Positions 12,420 through 23,159 are shown, numbered from the stretch's first letter. The stretch is 64,000 nt of DNA from Tetracentron sinense (GCA_015143295.1 CM026557.1:28615760-28679759), one strand, 5' to 3'. Notes: generated by a model not told the origin, from the sequence alone. Numbers and translations are program-made.

Positions 12420-13225
12420 AGGCTAATGTGTTCCGTTCCATCATAGTCCAGGCATTAGCTAAGCAAGTAAATTTACTAGTGTGTTCTGTTCCATTATAGT
12501 CCGGGCATTAGTAAAGCAAGTCAAGATACTAATGCGTTCCGTTCAATCATAGTCCGGGCATTAGTAAGCAAGAATGCTAGTGTGTTCCGTTCCACCATAG
12601 TCCGGGCACTAGTCAAGGCAAGGCAAGAAGACTAATGTGTTCCGTTCCATTATAGTCCGGGCATTAGTCAAGCAAGAATAACTAGTGTGTTCCGTTCCAC
12701 CATAGTCCGGGCACTAATCAAGTCGAGACATGAGGTTAATGTGTTTAGTTTCATTATAGTCCGGGCATTAGTAAAGCAAGTCAAGAGACTAATGCGTTCC
12801 GTTCCATTATAGTCCGGGCATTAGTCAAGCAAGATACTAATGTGTTCCATTCAATCATAGTCCGGGCATTCTTCAAGCAAGAATAACTAGTGTGTTCTGT
12901 TCCACCATAGTCCGGGCACTAGTCAAGTCAAGACATGAGGCTAATGTGTTCCATTCTATTATAGTCCGGGCATTAGTCAAGCAAGTAAATTTACTAGTGT
13001 GTTCCGTTCCATTATAGTCCGGGCATTAGTCAAACAAGATACTAATGTGTTCCGTTCAATCATAGTCCGGGCATTCGTCAAGCAAGAATAACTAATGTGT
13101 TCCGTTCCACCATAGTCCGAGCACTAGTCAAGTCAAGAAATGAGGCTGATGTGTTCCGTTCCATTATAGTCCGGGCATTAGTCAAGCAAGACAAGAACCT
13201 AGTATGTCCGTCCATTTCATAGTTC
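12420..13225. repeat. Minisatellite in LTR, about sixteen copies
   Basis: About 16 units of 46-57 bp with TAATGTGTTCCGTTCCATTA, TAGTCCGGGCATTAGTCAAG and a short A-rich spacer. Two subtypes alternate irregularly, ACTAGTG and ACTAATG, suggesting expansion by unequal exchange. The last copy is degenerate. Confidence 0.95.
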
Positions 13226-14554
13226 GGGTACTAGTTAAACAAGAAAATCAAGTAAACAAGCAGACATGCATGATTCTCACAAGACAAGAATAATCTCATA
13301 AGACATGTAAGGAACCCACAAGAAGCATAAGATGTAAAGTGTAAATTACAAGAATCACAAGGTAAGTGAAATGTGTTTTAGTTAAAGCATGAACCTAAGG
13401 TATGAGTTTAAATATGATGTTCAAGATTATACTTGTTATTTGTTCTTGCTTCCGCACTCTGATTTTGTATACATGGATATAATGATAAACTATACCACAC
13501 ATGTTGTGTTATCGTTATTACTATTGTTAGCTAGTAGCTTGTACTCGCTGAGTATTCCATACTCAGTCGTACTTTTATGTCGGCAAGTACACTATACGAG
13601 GTATGGACTCTGGTCTCTTGGATCGACGTAGCTCAGGGAGAGCAGGAGGTTATTCGGATGGTTACCTAGATATTAGGAGTCCTGGCATGTGGCCAATGGT
13701 TGGGATGAGTGAGAGAGAGACATGTATTTTGGGTTCTTGTGTCTGAGGATGTCGTTTCACTTGAGTTAGGACTCAAGTTAAGGAGTTCATGTTCATGTTG
13801 TAAATCCTATTCAATTATTGTAATCAATTGCACATGGAATATAGTTAAGTCTTTAAAGAAATTTTTAGTTCACTATTTTGCTTGCCTTGTATACTCTTTG
13901 CAGGTTAGTTTTAAATACAAGTCACGTCGCCAAAGTATCCTAACTCCTAGGGGGTATTTGGGGGCGTTACAACCAGGTTATGTATCGTCACACCTAAAGT
14001 ATCCCTCAACTCCTAGGGGGTATTTTGGGGCGTTACATGAATAATACAAGACTCGAATCTTACCCAACCGGACATGACACACCGTTCCTCGATATCGATT
14101 CCTCAGCTTGCAAACCACGAACACAGCACGTTTGATCCCCGCAACAGCAGCTCCGGTTCCTCACCGGCCAATCTTACTCAAAGTGATCAACCACGGTCTC
14201 CGAAGACTGATCTCCATCCTTGACGGCTTTAGCTCAGGCTAACCAACACTCACAGTAGAGCATACAGTGGGTTTTAGGGTTTATGAAAGCCCTAGGGTGA
14301 TCTCTTAATGATTAAGGATCATCTAATGCAAAGTTGAGAAAATAAGCTTTAGAACCATGTAAAACCTAGAGGCCAACTATTGGAGATGAAGATCAATGCA
14401 ACAAAGAGTTTTAATAAACTCAAAGCAAGCACTAAGTGCTCTAAAAAGTCTCCAATCAATCTCCAACACGGATTGGGAGAGATCCCCTATATATAAGAAA
14501 GGTCCAAGGGTTTTAGAAGTTGCTAAAAACTGATTTTGGAATGTTTTTTTCATA

Positions 14555-14790
14555 TCAGGGTCGACCCTGGGGGTCCCTGGGTCGACCCATTATAGCAAAA
14601 CCAACTTCCAGCCGAAATCTCATATCAGGGTCGACCCATGGGGAGAATTCGGTCCACCGGATGGTGCCTTTCGGTCGACCTGATGGTCCTCCAGGGTCGA
14701 CCCTCACAAAACTCACTCTCTATCAAAAGACCTGGTACAAAACATGGGCTCTTCAGGGTCGACCCAAAACGGTCAGGGTCGATCCTGGGG
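14555..14790. repeat. CAGGGTCGACCC motif cluster in the copia LTR
   Basis: Six or more copies of GGGTCGACCC or close variants (GGTCGACC core, self-complementary) in about 230 bp of the copia LTR. Comparable in style to, but different in sequence from, the GATCGATC clusters in the gypsy LTRs. Confidence 0.85.
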
Positions 14791-15059
14791 TGCATATTTT
14801 TTGGTTTTTCATCTTTTTAAACATTGAATGCATTCCCCTATCAACCCTTCTCCTATTTGACTTATTTTTAATGATGAATGAGCATTTTCATGAGGCATCA
14901 TAGGGTCATCTAGGTCTCTCTCTTAATCCCAACTTTTGAGCCACTGTGAATGATGAAGCTTCAAGGTTCTTCACAACTTCTTCTTCACTTCACCTTCAAA
15001 CTGGATGAAGACCTTCTATGACGTATATACAACCTTTTGGGCTCGGAATTTTGCCAACA

Positions 15060-17258
15060 CAACTTTGACTTTACAAAGTGAATTTTTATTCACTCTTGTT
15101 TAAGCAAACTCATGAAAATATGATTGCATGGTTTATCTTTTAGATGCATGTGAAAAGCATAAGAAATTTAGTTTCTAGTTCATTACTAGAAATAATAGTA
15201 GATACATGATTTCAACACTAGAAAATGTGAAGTACCATAAATTTTATGTGGGGGAAGCTATCATTTCTAGATGTTGTATGATTAAAATAGCTTAAGCAAG
15301 ACTCCGTATGAAGTATTAAAAAAAAACTTTTGCATATCTGGAATTGTGGGGGTATCATGCTAAGTGGTACAATTTGATTGCCTTTGTTAGTCATGTTAAA
15401 ACATATACCGTGACTCAAGTGAGGAAGATGAGAAAATCAGACTTGGGTAAATAGCTAAAGGAGTGTGGCTATCTATTGTTGTTGGTTCCTTAACCAACGA
15501 ATTTGATAAGTGTCTATATGTGTATATAATGAGTTTCCAAGAAACCTAGTAAAACATTTACTTATATGTCAATGATATGTTATGAGAATAAGCCTAGAGT
15601 TTATTTATAACCTAGAGTTATGAGAATTATATCTCAATAATTTAGTCATATAAATTTGACATAGTAGAAGCAAATGTAAATTTGGTTGTGATAACATGAA
15701 TTTATATATTTGAGGATATATTTAATTGTCTCTATGAGATCAAAATTTCAGGTGGATTTATTCAGTCTTATTGGTGGTGATATCTTTTGGAAATCATCCA
15801 AGCAGACAAAACTCATTCCGCTATAAAATTTGCATGCTTGTAGAATGAAAATGTAAAGAAGACGAGTGGTTTAAAATCTTATTTGTTGAATGGTGGAAAA
15901 ATAAGATAAGATCCACATTGGCAATGAAATATATCTATAATGAGAGTTCTGACATATACTACAGATGATTATCTTGTAGGCGATTATCCTATAGCTAGCT
16001 AGTTAATTACTCTAGGAGAGAGTAATTGCAGTTCGGATCCGTTAATTCAATGGACTAGCTGGTAAATAAACATCGAGGGGGCTGGGGCTTATGCCTATTA
16101 CATAATGGAAGTGATGGTAACCCAACCTATGTGAATGGAGATCTCAGGAAGTAGGTTCAATGGGTAAAAACAAGTCACTAGACCATTCAATGAGAGCACT
16201 ATCATATTTGATTGTCCCTCTCTATGGTGTAGATAATGCTAACTGTAACAGTGTGAGGTTGAGTTAAACTCTTAATGTATCTATATCCTTTATAGGTGGT
16301 GTGTTTAGATACAGTACACACTTGATAGATTCACATATATGAGTGTAGAAGTAGGCCCTCTTCTTATGAGAACTTAGGTTAAGTTCACTAGAGCACTCAT
16401 GAAAATACAGGTAAGGTGCAAGGCCGAAATGCACCAAACCGTTAGAACTTATCTGATATCGAGAATGTTGTGTGTCGATTTACAATAAAAGCATTTGGTT
16501 CAAGAATATTATTTCACCAAATTCCCGTAAATCCTGTCTTGCATACACTAAGTATTGATTCAAAGTCCAAATGATATCAATAACAATGCACTTCATTTTC
16601 ACGACTACCCAACTCATTTTTTAAAATTTGTATCATGTGAGGGATTGTTGGATTTATTTTAAATTTGTGATACAAATTTTAATGTCAATTTAAAACTTTA
16701 ATTTTGTAACTGTTTTTCTATTTCAAATGGTTTCTAATTTTGTGTAACCAATTTCATTAGTGGCTTGTGATATGGGTTATCAATGCCCATTATCATAATG
16801 AGAAGAAATCTCTATTATAAAAGGGGTTTCACCTCTAAGGTTTCTTGTAGAAAGGTTTTCATCTCTAATATTTTTTGGTAGAGAAAAAGAGTATCTTTTC
16901 ATCCTTATCTTTTATATTTGAGTTGGGTTTTCTTGAGTTGGGTGTCATATCAGAAGTTCATTAGTGAGTCTAATTTACGAGTGCACGTTATTAGACCGCG
17001 ACTGTTGAATCCTGGAGATCGGCCGCCATAACCCGTTTGCATCAAGGGAGATACTCCAAGGGGGGCGAAATCGGTCTTAAGGACAGCGATTTTAATATCG
17101 TGCCTCAGTTGAAATTCTAATCGATAAGTTTTTCTACTTCTTATCTTTTTCAGGATTTTGTTAGACTGATATTGACAAATGCTTTTGTTTTATATGCAAT
17201 CTTTAAGTTTCATTTCCATATTTGTTAGCATGTTCAATAATCTCTAATTTTTACAACA
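15060..17258 (+). mobile_element. Ty1/copia 3' fragment with 3' LTR
   Basis: A plus-strand RNase H trace (GGDIFWKSSKQ at about 15770-15810) is followed by a long 3' untranslated region and the 3' LTR at about 16646-17258 (TGTTGGATTTATTTT to TTTACAACA). A purine-rich TGTGAGGGAT tract lies directly upstream of the LTR. A TATA-like TTATAAAAGG at about 16815 agrees with plus orientation. The rest of the element is missing on the left, where the other copia copy abuts it. The coding remnant is heavily broken. Confidence 0.7.
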
Positions 17259-18005
17259 AGTTCAAATTCCTTGGGTTAGTTTGAACGTTTCAACGAAGTT
17301 AGGAGAAAAGAAATTAAGGGAGATCTGGTCGGCTTCACCCTGCAAAAAAACAAGAAAGAAATAAATAAATGAAAGAAGAAAAAATTGGGTGAAAAGAGAA
17401 TGCTAGAACAAAAAAAAAAAAATTAAATAAACTAAATGTGTTTAATTTACCTGGACGGTGAAGGAGATGGTGACAGAGACGGGGACGACGGCGGCGACGG
17501 TGACAACGAGAATTCGGGAGGAGAGAGGAACGTAGACGCAGAGGATAAAAGGGGGAGAAATTTTTCGAGCCCTAAATAAAGGTTTGTAGTAGTTGTTTCG
17601 TAAAAACCGCCGCTAATATATGGTTTTCTGAGGCGGTTTTGTAAAAACCATCACTAATATTGTGGCGGGAACGGTTTTCAACGGCAATTTGTACCAACCG
17701 CCTCTAATATAGTAGAGGGGATGGGTTTCAACGGAGGTTTTATAAAAATTGCCTCTAATTAGGTGGCGGGCATTACCAAATTGCTATAGGGAACGGTTTT
17801 CTGTGGTAAGGTGGTAAAAATTGCCCCAAAATATGTTGGCAGGAAACGTTTTTAGTGGCGGTTTCTATAAAATCACCGATAATCTTGTGCCCGAAACAGT
17901 TTTGTGCAGCGGTTTTATAAAATTGCCTTAATATATAGGTTCCTGAGGCGGTTTTGTACAACCGCCGTTAAATATCCATCGCTAAAAACTCTAAATTTTG
18001 TAGTG
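17259..18005 (-). mobile_element. CACTA (En/Spm) transposon terminus with subterminal repeats
   Basis: The right end reads TTTTGTAGTG, the complement of CACTACAAAATTTAGAGTTT, a canonical CACTA terminus. 17590-17990 carries eight or more subterminal repeats of the ACCGCCnCTAATAT / GGCGGTTTT type in both orientations, as in plant CACTA elements. A GC-rich GACGGCGGCGACGG patch lies at about 17480. No transposase reading frame and no opposite terminus were seen, so this is a partial copy, probably truncated on the left by the copia 3' LTR ending at 17258. Confidence 0.75.
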
Positions 18006-18895
18006 TGAACTGGATCGAATAGTAATTAATATTGGGGTGATCCATTTGATAGATCGTTTGTCCTTAACTAGAGAAGTTGACATCTCAAATATCTGTCTAT
18101 GTAACTTTGATGTAGCCAATGGGAATTGTCTAATAGCGAACTAAACACGGGCTTGTTGGGTTATGTACATAATACTTAGAAAAGTGTGTGCACACTAAAC
18201 AAGGATTCCACCACTCTAAATGGAGTAAGATATTGAGTTGATATTTGTCAAACCGGATTTGGAAAACCAAGTAGTGTTTATTGATGAAATGGTTTTATCG
18301 AAATGATTATTTTCTAAGTATAGAAAAGTAATTATTATTATTCTTTTAACGAATTTCAAATTGTATTTGAAAATTCAGTTTGACGAAAACTATCCAGTGA
18401 ATGAATTCTCAATATATATAAGCTAGGGACTTGACAGTATAAGATATTGTCCTGTAAGCTTATATGCAATACAGTTTGGTGGAAGGACTGATTTATAAAT
18501 AATTGTAATTGAAATTTCTTACATGTAATTCTCCAATTTTGGGGGGTTTAATTATGATGTGTTAATTGACATTATCATAATTAGTGGAGGTCTAGGGTTT
18601 TAGATGAAATTCTAAATACATAATGGAAACAATGATTCGGCAATATTTCCTACTTCTGGTGTTATACTAAAATATAATGCACTGGATCCCACAATTAGAA
18701 ATGAGAGATCCCTTAAGATCCCACACACTGGAATCTTTTTAAATTTTTAAATTTAACTAAGAATTAATTTAATTAATTTTCTTCATAAGTGATGATTAGT
18801 AAATGCTATAGCGTTGTTCTTGTTCAAATACGATATGAGAAGAGAGAAAGGGATATATTTCAAACCAACAAATTATTAATGATTTTTGCTTTAAT
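18006..18895. other. AT-rich spacer, no gene recognised
   Basis: No coding region seen. TATATATAAGC at 18412 and long AT-rich tracts could be remains of a copia LTR, but no boundary or domain supports that. Confidence 0.4.
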
Positions 18896-18904
18896 TTTTT
18901 TTAG

Positions 18905-19124
18905 GGCTTCGGTTTACCTCTGGTGGGTGCCCCAGGTGGGACCTCGGGCATCCACACATCATTAGGCACCTAGCGATAAAAGGGGGAGAAGTCATTTCAT
19001 TTGCTCCCCATGATTTTGACTTCTCCCCACATGATATCTCTCCCCCTTTAAAACGCCACATGCCCAATGATGTGTGGATTCCCGAGGTCCCACCTGGGGC
19101 ATCCACCAAAGGTAAACCGAAGCC
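18905..19124. mobile_element. Mutator-type MITE with perfect 9-bp target duplication
   Basis: A 220-bp foldback. The left arm (from GGCTTCGGTTTACCTCTGG) and right arm (to CCAAAGGTAAACCGAAGCC) are inverted repeats of about 85 bp with few mismatches, including GGTGGGACCTCGGG and CACACATCATTRGGCA. TTTTTTTAG flanks both ends (18896-18904 and 19125-19133). A 9-bp duplication plus long terminal inverted repeats is typical of Mutator-like MITEs. Confidence 0.85.
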
Positions 19125-19189
19125 TTTTTTTAGACATTGCTTAGGCTTCATCCGGTTGGAAGGATGACTGGATGTCAACTCATTGTTAA

Positions 19190-19510
19190 TGCTAGCCCTA
19201 CTTTCTTTAAAACTCAATAAGTTAAGGCTCACTAACCCCTAGGATTCACCAATCTACCCTTTGTTTTTAGAAAATAAAATAAAACTAACTATAGAGTTAA
19301 AATTAACCTGAGTTCACAGCAGGACAGTTTTGTGAGAGCGAGGAGCAATAGTTCGCTCCTTGTCCGAGGAGAGAACTATTGCTCTTTTCTAAAAACCAAG
19401 GTTAGAGGGTTGAATCCAAAGGATTAGTAGAGCTTACCATAGTTAATTAAGGGGTATTAAAAGAGACACTTGTTGACATGTGGGACGATGTAACCAGACT
19501 CCTTGGAATC
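19190..19510. mobile_element. Degenerate foldback element of the CCCCTAGGGTTCACCC family
   Basis: The left part has AACCCCTAGGATTCACC followed by TTTTTAGAAAA. The right part has GGTTAGAGGGTTGAATCC and GGGGTATTAAAAGAGACAC. This is the same arm structure as the clearer copies at 20646-20938 and 23160-23482 but more diverged. Boundaries are approximate. Confidence 0.5.
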
Positions 19511-19599
19511 TAGTTACAATTTTGAGATAATTTCGAGTCCTTTAAATAATGTATAATTCAATGAAGTCCATTACTGAGAGAAGTGGTTGGTGATCTCGT

Positions 19600-19790
19600 C
19601 TTGCTTGTTGGGAGAGAGGAAGCTTCCGGACCACCTTTTCCAACCAAATAGCGAGCGATCACTCAGCAATGATACCGCCAACCGGGAATGAGTACCTATC
19701 CCTTACCGGAATCGAACCCGTGTCTTCGACAGCCCATTAGATGGAGGTAGGATCACATCCAATTGCCATTTAATTCAATTCAATTGCATA
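19600..19790 (-). mobile_element. Possible tRNA-derived SINE fragment
   Basis: On the minus strand an RNA polymerase III B-box-like GGGTTCGATTCCGG lies at about 19700-19725, preceded by a weak A-box-like TGGCAATTGGATG. No poly(A) tail or target duplication was found, so this is tentative. Confidence 0.35.
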
Positions 19791-19814
19791 CATGGCACAT
19801 GTGGATTGTATTGC

Positions 19815-20425
19815 CTAGCTAATGGACCCTAGAGGGGGCGTGATTAGGGCCAATGGAAATTTTAAAAAATTTCTAAGAGATTTATGCGGAATTTAAATGA
19901 ATTAACAAAAGTGTTACTAGCAATAAGTAAGTTAAACAGAGAGAGAGAAAAAGTAAAGATACCACACACAAGATTGATATCGAGGTTCAGCAACTTGCCT
20001 ACGCCCCCACCTTTAAGCTTTCTGCTTTAAGGATTTTCCCACGATTCCACTAATCGTACTCTTCTTTACGGGCAGAGAGTAAGCTTTTACAATCCTTCTT
20101 CACGGGTGAGAATTACACCTTTTACAATCCTTTTCTCAGGCTCAGGATAAAACCTCTTCAAGAGAGTGTCTCTCTTGGCTACAAGAAGATCCTTTCTTGT
20201 CTAGTGCAAGAATCCTAGATTCTTGACTAAGCTTTTTACAATGAGTGGTTGGATAATAAATCCGAAATTGAAAGCTCCTTGATGAGCTAGATGAGAGTGA
20301 AAAACAAATCTAATAATCTCTCAAAGATGATTGGAATTGAATGCTCAAACACAGTCCTAAATTCAATTGCAATTGGATGTGATCACTTCTCATTGATAGC
20401 CTCAAAATGTGCTACTCACATATTG
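19815..20425. mobile_element. Probable Ty1/copia LTR remnant
   Basis: It opens with ACCCTAGAGGGGGCGTGATT, like the CTAGAGGGGGGTGAATAGG near the end of the copia LTR at 10240. It continues with GATTGATATCGAGGTTCAG and several CTTTACGGGCAGAG/CACGGG phrases common in copia LTRs. No coding domain. Ends are not defined. Confidence 0.45.
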
Positions 20426-20434
20426 TAAAAGGCT

Positions 20435-20625
20435 GTGCCTAGGGGTATCAATGAGCCAAGCCAGCTCGTGAGCCGGCTCAGCTCGACTCTAAATAAATCA
20501 AGCTTGAGCTTATATTTTTGGGCTCGTTGAGCCAAGCCTTAAAAGTAAGCTCGAAAACTTAACAAGCCGAACATGAACAATAGGTGGCTCGGTTCAACTC
20601 GGCTCGATTAGTTTTACAATAATGC
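20435..20625. repeat. Dispersed repeat starting AGGGGTATCAATGAGCC
   Basis: GAGCCGGCTCAGCTCG/GGCTCGTTGAGCC-rich segment. Comparable AGGGnTGTCAA starts occur at 25338, 47524 and 48092, suggesting hAT-type MITE ends. The other terminus of this copy was not found. Confidence 0.4.
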
Positions 20626-20645
20626 TCTTTGAAATAGTTATACTT

Positions 20646-20938
20646 GGAATCCGTTTACGCCACTGAGGTTGCCATGTGTCCCTTTTAACACTCTTTAACT
20701 GTGGTTAAGATTCACCCACCCCTAGGGTTCACTCACTTATGCTTCGATTTTAGAAAAAATATGGAAAATATTAACCCTAGGAATTAGTGAATTTGAAATA
20801 GGGTTTAAAAAATTAATATTTAAAAAAAAAAAAAAAAACAAGGATATGTGGGTGAACTCTAGGGGTAGATGAATCTTAACCATGATTAAGGTGTGTCAAA
20901 AGAGACACATGGCAACTTCAAGAGCGTATTCGGACTCC
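20646..20938. mobile_element. Foldback MITE with about 100-bp terminal inverted repeats
   Basis: The left arm GGAATCCGTTTACGCC...GTTGCCATGTGTCCC...GGTTAAGATTCACCCACC mirrors the right arm ending GGCAACTTCAAGAGCGTATT CGGACTCC. The centre is A/T-rich with an A17 run. No clean target duplication. A further half copy follows at 20940-21045. Confidence 0.7.
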
Positions 20939-20939
20939 A

Positions 20940-21050
20940 ATTGTGGTTAAAACCCACCCACTCCTAGGGTTCACCCACTTATTCTTGGTTTTTAGAAGGA
21001 AAAACATTAATTTTTTAAACCCTGGTTAACTCCTAGGCTTCCCTACATCA
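20940..21050. repeat. Single arm of the same foldback family
   Basis: AATTGTGGTTAAAACCCACC, TCCTAGGGTTCACCCACTTA and TTGGTTTTTAGAAGG match the arm of 20646-20938. The partner arm is missing. Confidence 0.6.
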
Positions 21051-21059
21051 CCTATATAG

Positions 21060-21151
21060 GTATACTTAATTTTAATTAAATATAATAATAATTATGTCGT
21101 TATTACATATTTTTTAAAATATTTCCTGTGCATCGCACGGGTTCTTTACTA
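21060..21151. mobile_element. Possible Helitron 3' end
   Basis: A GTGCATCGCAC hairpin is followed by GGGTTCTTTACTAG|T, matching the plant Helitron pattern of a short hairpin 10-12 bp before CTRR and insertion before T. The 5' end was not found. Confidence 0.4.
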
Positions 21152-22225
21152 GTTATTACTTACTATGAAACCCAAGCAGGTGTGTGGACACGGTGGCTTT
21201 AGAGAATGTTTAGGACATGTGTCAGCTCTAGAATGAGTCTTCTTAAACTCCCCCTCCCCTATCCCTATTTATCTCTCTTAATCCTTTCTAAATGTGAATA
21301 TAATGTTTCACAATGTTAAGTTTTAGCCCCTAAATGGGTGATTAGCATTTCGAACAGATATGTATGTGCATTTCTTAGAAAGTTTTAACAGCTTTATGCA
21401 GCGTTTTTTTTTCTAAGAGGTGCTACAAGCATTACCTCCTTCCCTCTTCTCTCCATAATGTTCTCTTTGCTACCATTTTTGAAAACTGAAAATCAAATTA
21501 GAGGATGATGTAATGTATTGGATGAAAATGACGAAGAAGGTGTAACGTATATGGGAGCTCAAGAGATATGGAGATTTCAATCATTTCAAACCTTCCTCCC
21601 CTATATTATATACTTCATGCCGTTGTTGGAGACAATTATGTGAAATTACTTTGATAAGGTTGATGATTTATTTTTCCTTTCTTCATCTTTGTCTCCATGA
21701 TTCTCATGTATTTTTTCCCTTCTTTCCATTGTCGCACTTTTTACAAGGGGAGAGAGGACTTCATCAAGTGATATTCGCCCTCATCTGGAGTCAACTACAA
21801 ATCCATCATAAGTCATACCCCGCCACAGAACTGCGGAGGAAATGATGATGTTAGAGGCGGAGATCGACGAAATTTTCACTGCAACAGTGAAAGAAGCAAA
21901 GAAACACTTTGCAAGTAAGTAATGGCCTGATTGGTATCACTCCCAATGAACAATTCTTTATTCCTTTTTCTATTCCTAGAGAATAGAAAATTGTTCCTTG
22001 GGAGTGATGCCAAACGGGTCGTAAGTTTATGAAAAACTCTCAGTAGGTTTGCGTGTAGGTTTATACTCCAAAATCGCTTTAGCCTAACTGAAACCATAAT
22101 TATTTTAGGAATAACTACCCTGAGGGACCCTCTTTCATTACGAGCAAGTTCGATTACAGCCATGACAAAGAAACAAGGAAAGACGAAGAAAAGAATACGA
22201 GAATTTTTTTTTTTAATATTTTCAT
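21152..22225. other. Intergenic dispersed-repeat DNA
   Basis: 21157-21290 (TATGAAACCCAAGCAGGTG...CTTAAACTCCC) is repeated in the same orientation at 49963-50075, so part of this block is a dispersed repeat. 21950-22015 holds a short inverted repeat (ATTGGTATCACTCCCAATGA... / TTCCTTGGGAGTGATGCCAA) of MITE type. No gene recognised. Confidence 0.5.
21930..22020. repeat. Short MITE-like inverted repeat
   Basis: GGTATCACTCCCAATGAACA at about 21937 faces TGTTCCTTGGGAGTGATGCC at about 21993, with an AT-rich centre containing CTATTCCTAGAGAATAG. About 80 bp in total. Confidence 0.6.
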
Positions 22226-22228
22226 TAT

Positions 22229-22749
22229 TATCTACTATCTACTACTATAATATAAAGAAATAAGACTTTTCTAATCTCATAAGTTCTATTTTAGAGATGA
22301 CACGTGGTTTCTCTCTTTAATCTCCATTGTTCAAATTTGGGACCCATTATTTCATCCTAAAGCTCTCTCTATCTCCACTATTGTAGACTCCTCTCTTTAT
22401 CTCCTACTCTTACAGGTTTGGGACCCACTATCTCATCCTAGAGCCCTATCTATCTCCACTATTGTAGAGTCCTCTCTTATCTCCAACTCTTGGGTGTATT
22501 AATTTAAGTCTAATACTAAGAAACTTATGATTTTCCTATAAATGTTATTAAAATAATAATGAATTATTATTATAAAATTAATTAATTAATACAAATAATA
22601 ATGTATATCAAATAAAAAAAAAACTTAAACTATAAAAATAAAATTTATGAAATATTCTTAAAATATATTACATAATATTTAAATAAATAATATTATTTAA
22701 TTTTAGATAATCTTAATTATAACTATGCATCACACGGGGCCTCTGTTAG
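22229..22749. mobile_element. Helitron-like non-autonomous element
   Basis: It begins TCTACTATCTACTACTATAA, has GATGACACGTGG near the start, is AT-rich inside and ends GCATCACACGGGGCC...TTAG|T. Start with TC, a CACGTGG block and a C/G-rich tail ending in a CTAG-like word resemble common plant Helitron-derived repeats. The terminal hairpin is weak. Confidence 0.45.
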
Positions 22750-22779
22750 TATTATTAATAAGAAACCAAATCATTGGCA

Positions 22780-22935
22780 AATCTGGTTATCACCCCTTGA
22801 GGTCGCCATGTGTCCCTTTTGACACCCCTTAATTGTGGTTAAGATTCACCCACCCCCAGGCACAGTTCCCTAGTCCTAGGGTTCATCCACCCATCCTTGG
22901 TTTTTAGAAAAAAAATATATAATTCGTTTTTTTTA
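22780..22935. repeat. Left arm of a GCAAATCCGGTTATCACCCC foldback
   Basis: CATTGGCAAATCTGGTTATC, GTCGCCATGTGTCCC and GGTTAAGATTCACCCACC match the arm of the complete copy at 23160. The right arm is absent or replaced. Confidence 0.6.
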
Positions 22936-23159
22936 ATATTTTAATAGTAAAAAAAAAAACCCTAAAAATATGTTTTTAATATTAAAAAAATAAGTAATAT
23001 TTTTTACAACTACCCCATGTATATGTTCCTATATACAACTCTCCCAAGCCCGGAAAATTGGAGCCCACACGCTCTCTCCCACTAATCCCTTTTACTTTTA
23101 TTTATTTATCAAAAAAAAAAAATTGGTAAAGATCTATCTGAAGGAGCCAAATCATCTCC

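Larger units (their letters stand above)
10409..14037 (+). mobile_element. Solo gypsy LTR, 3.6 kb, with TGAAT target duplication
   Basis: It starts TGTAGAGCCCCAG and ends GGGGTATTTTGGGGCGTTACA. TGAAT lies on both sides (10404-10408 and 14038-14042), and the copia LTR resumes seamlessly, so the boundaries are firm. No primer site or pol domain is present, so it looks like a large solo LTR. It shares layout with the LTRs at 1-1584 and 7552-9797: GATC-palindrome cluster, minisatellite block, GTACTCGCTGAGTATTCCA block, GGGGGTATTT end. The last 65 bp are partly duplicated (13904-13972 versus 13973-14037). Confidence 0.9.
9798..15059 (-). mobile_element. Ty1/copia fossil: 5' LTR plus gag start, entered by two gypsy LTRs
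   Basis: The 5' LTR runs on the minus strand from 15059 (TGTTGGCAAAATTCCG) to 10210. It is split by the 10409-14037 insertion and is about 1.2 kb without it. A TTGGTATCAGAGC primer site, matching the initiator tRNA-Met 3' end, abuts it at about 10196-10208. Gag follows at 10156-9821 with the copia DUF4219/UBN2-type pattern FDENNYAYWKARMRAFL. Gag is then interrupted by the solo LTR at 7552-9797. The body and 3' LTR are not found. It is older than both gypsy LTRs. Confidence 0.8.

Noticed and set aside
12420-13225. Regular repeat-spacer pattern that could suggest a CRISPR array
   Set aside because: Units are 46-57 bp near-identical throughout with no unique spacers, in a plant LTR. It is a minisatellite.
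14520-14903. 127-residue plus-strand frame with repeated GRP/GSxxRPI
   Set aside because: Translation of the GGGTCGACCC motif cluster in a copia LTR, not a gene.
18891-19232. 113-residue minus-strand frame
   Set aside because: Lies on the inverted-repeat MITE and its flanks. No domain.
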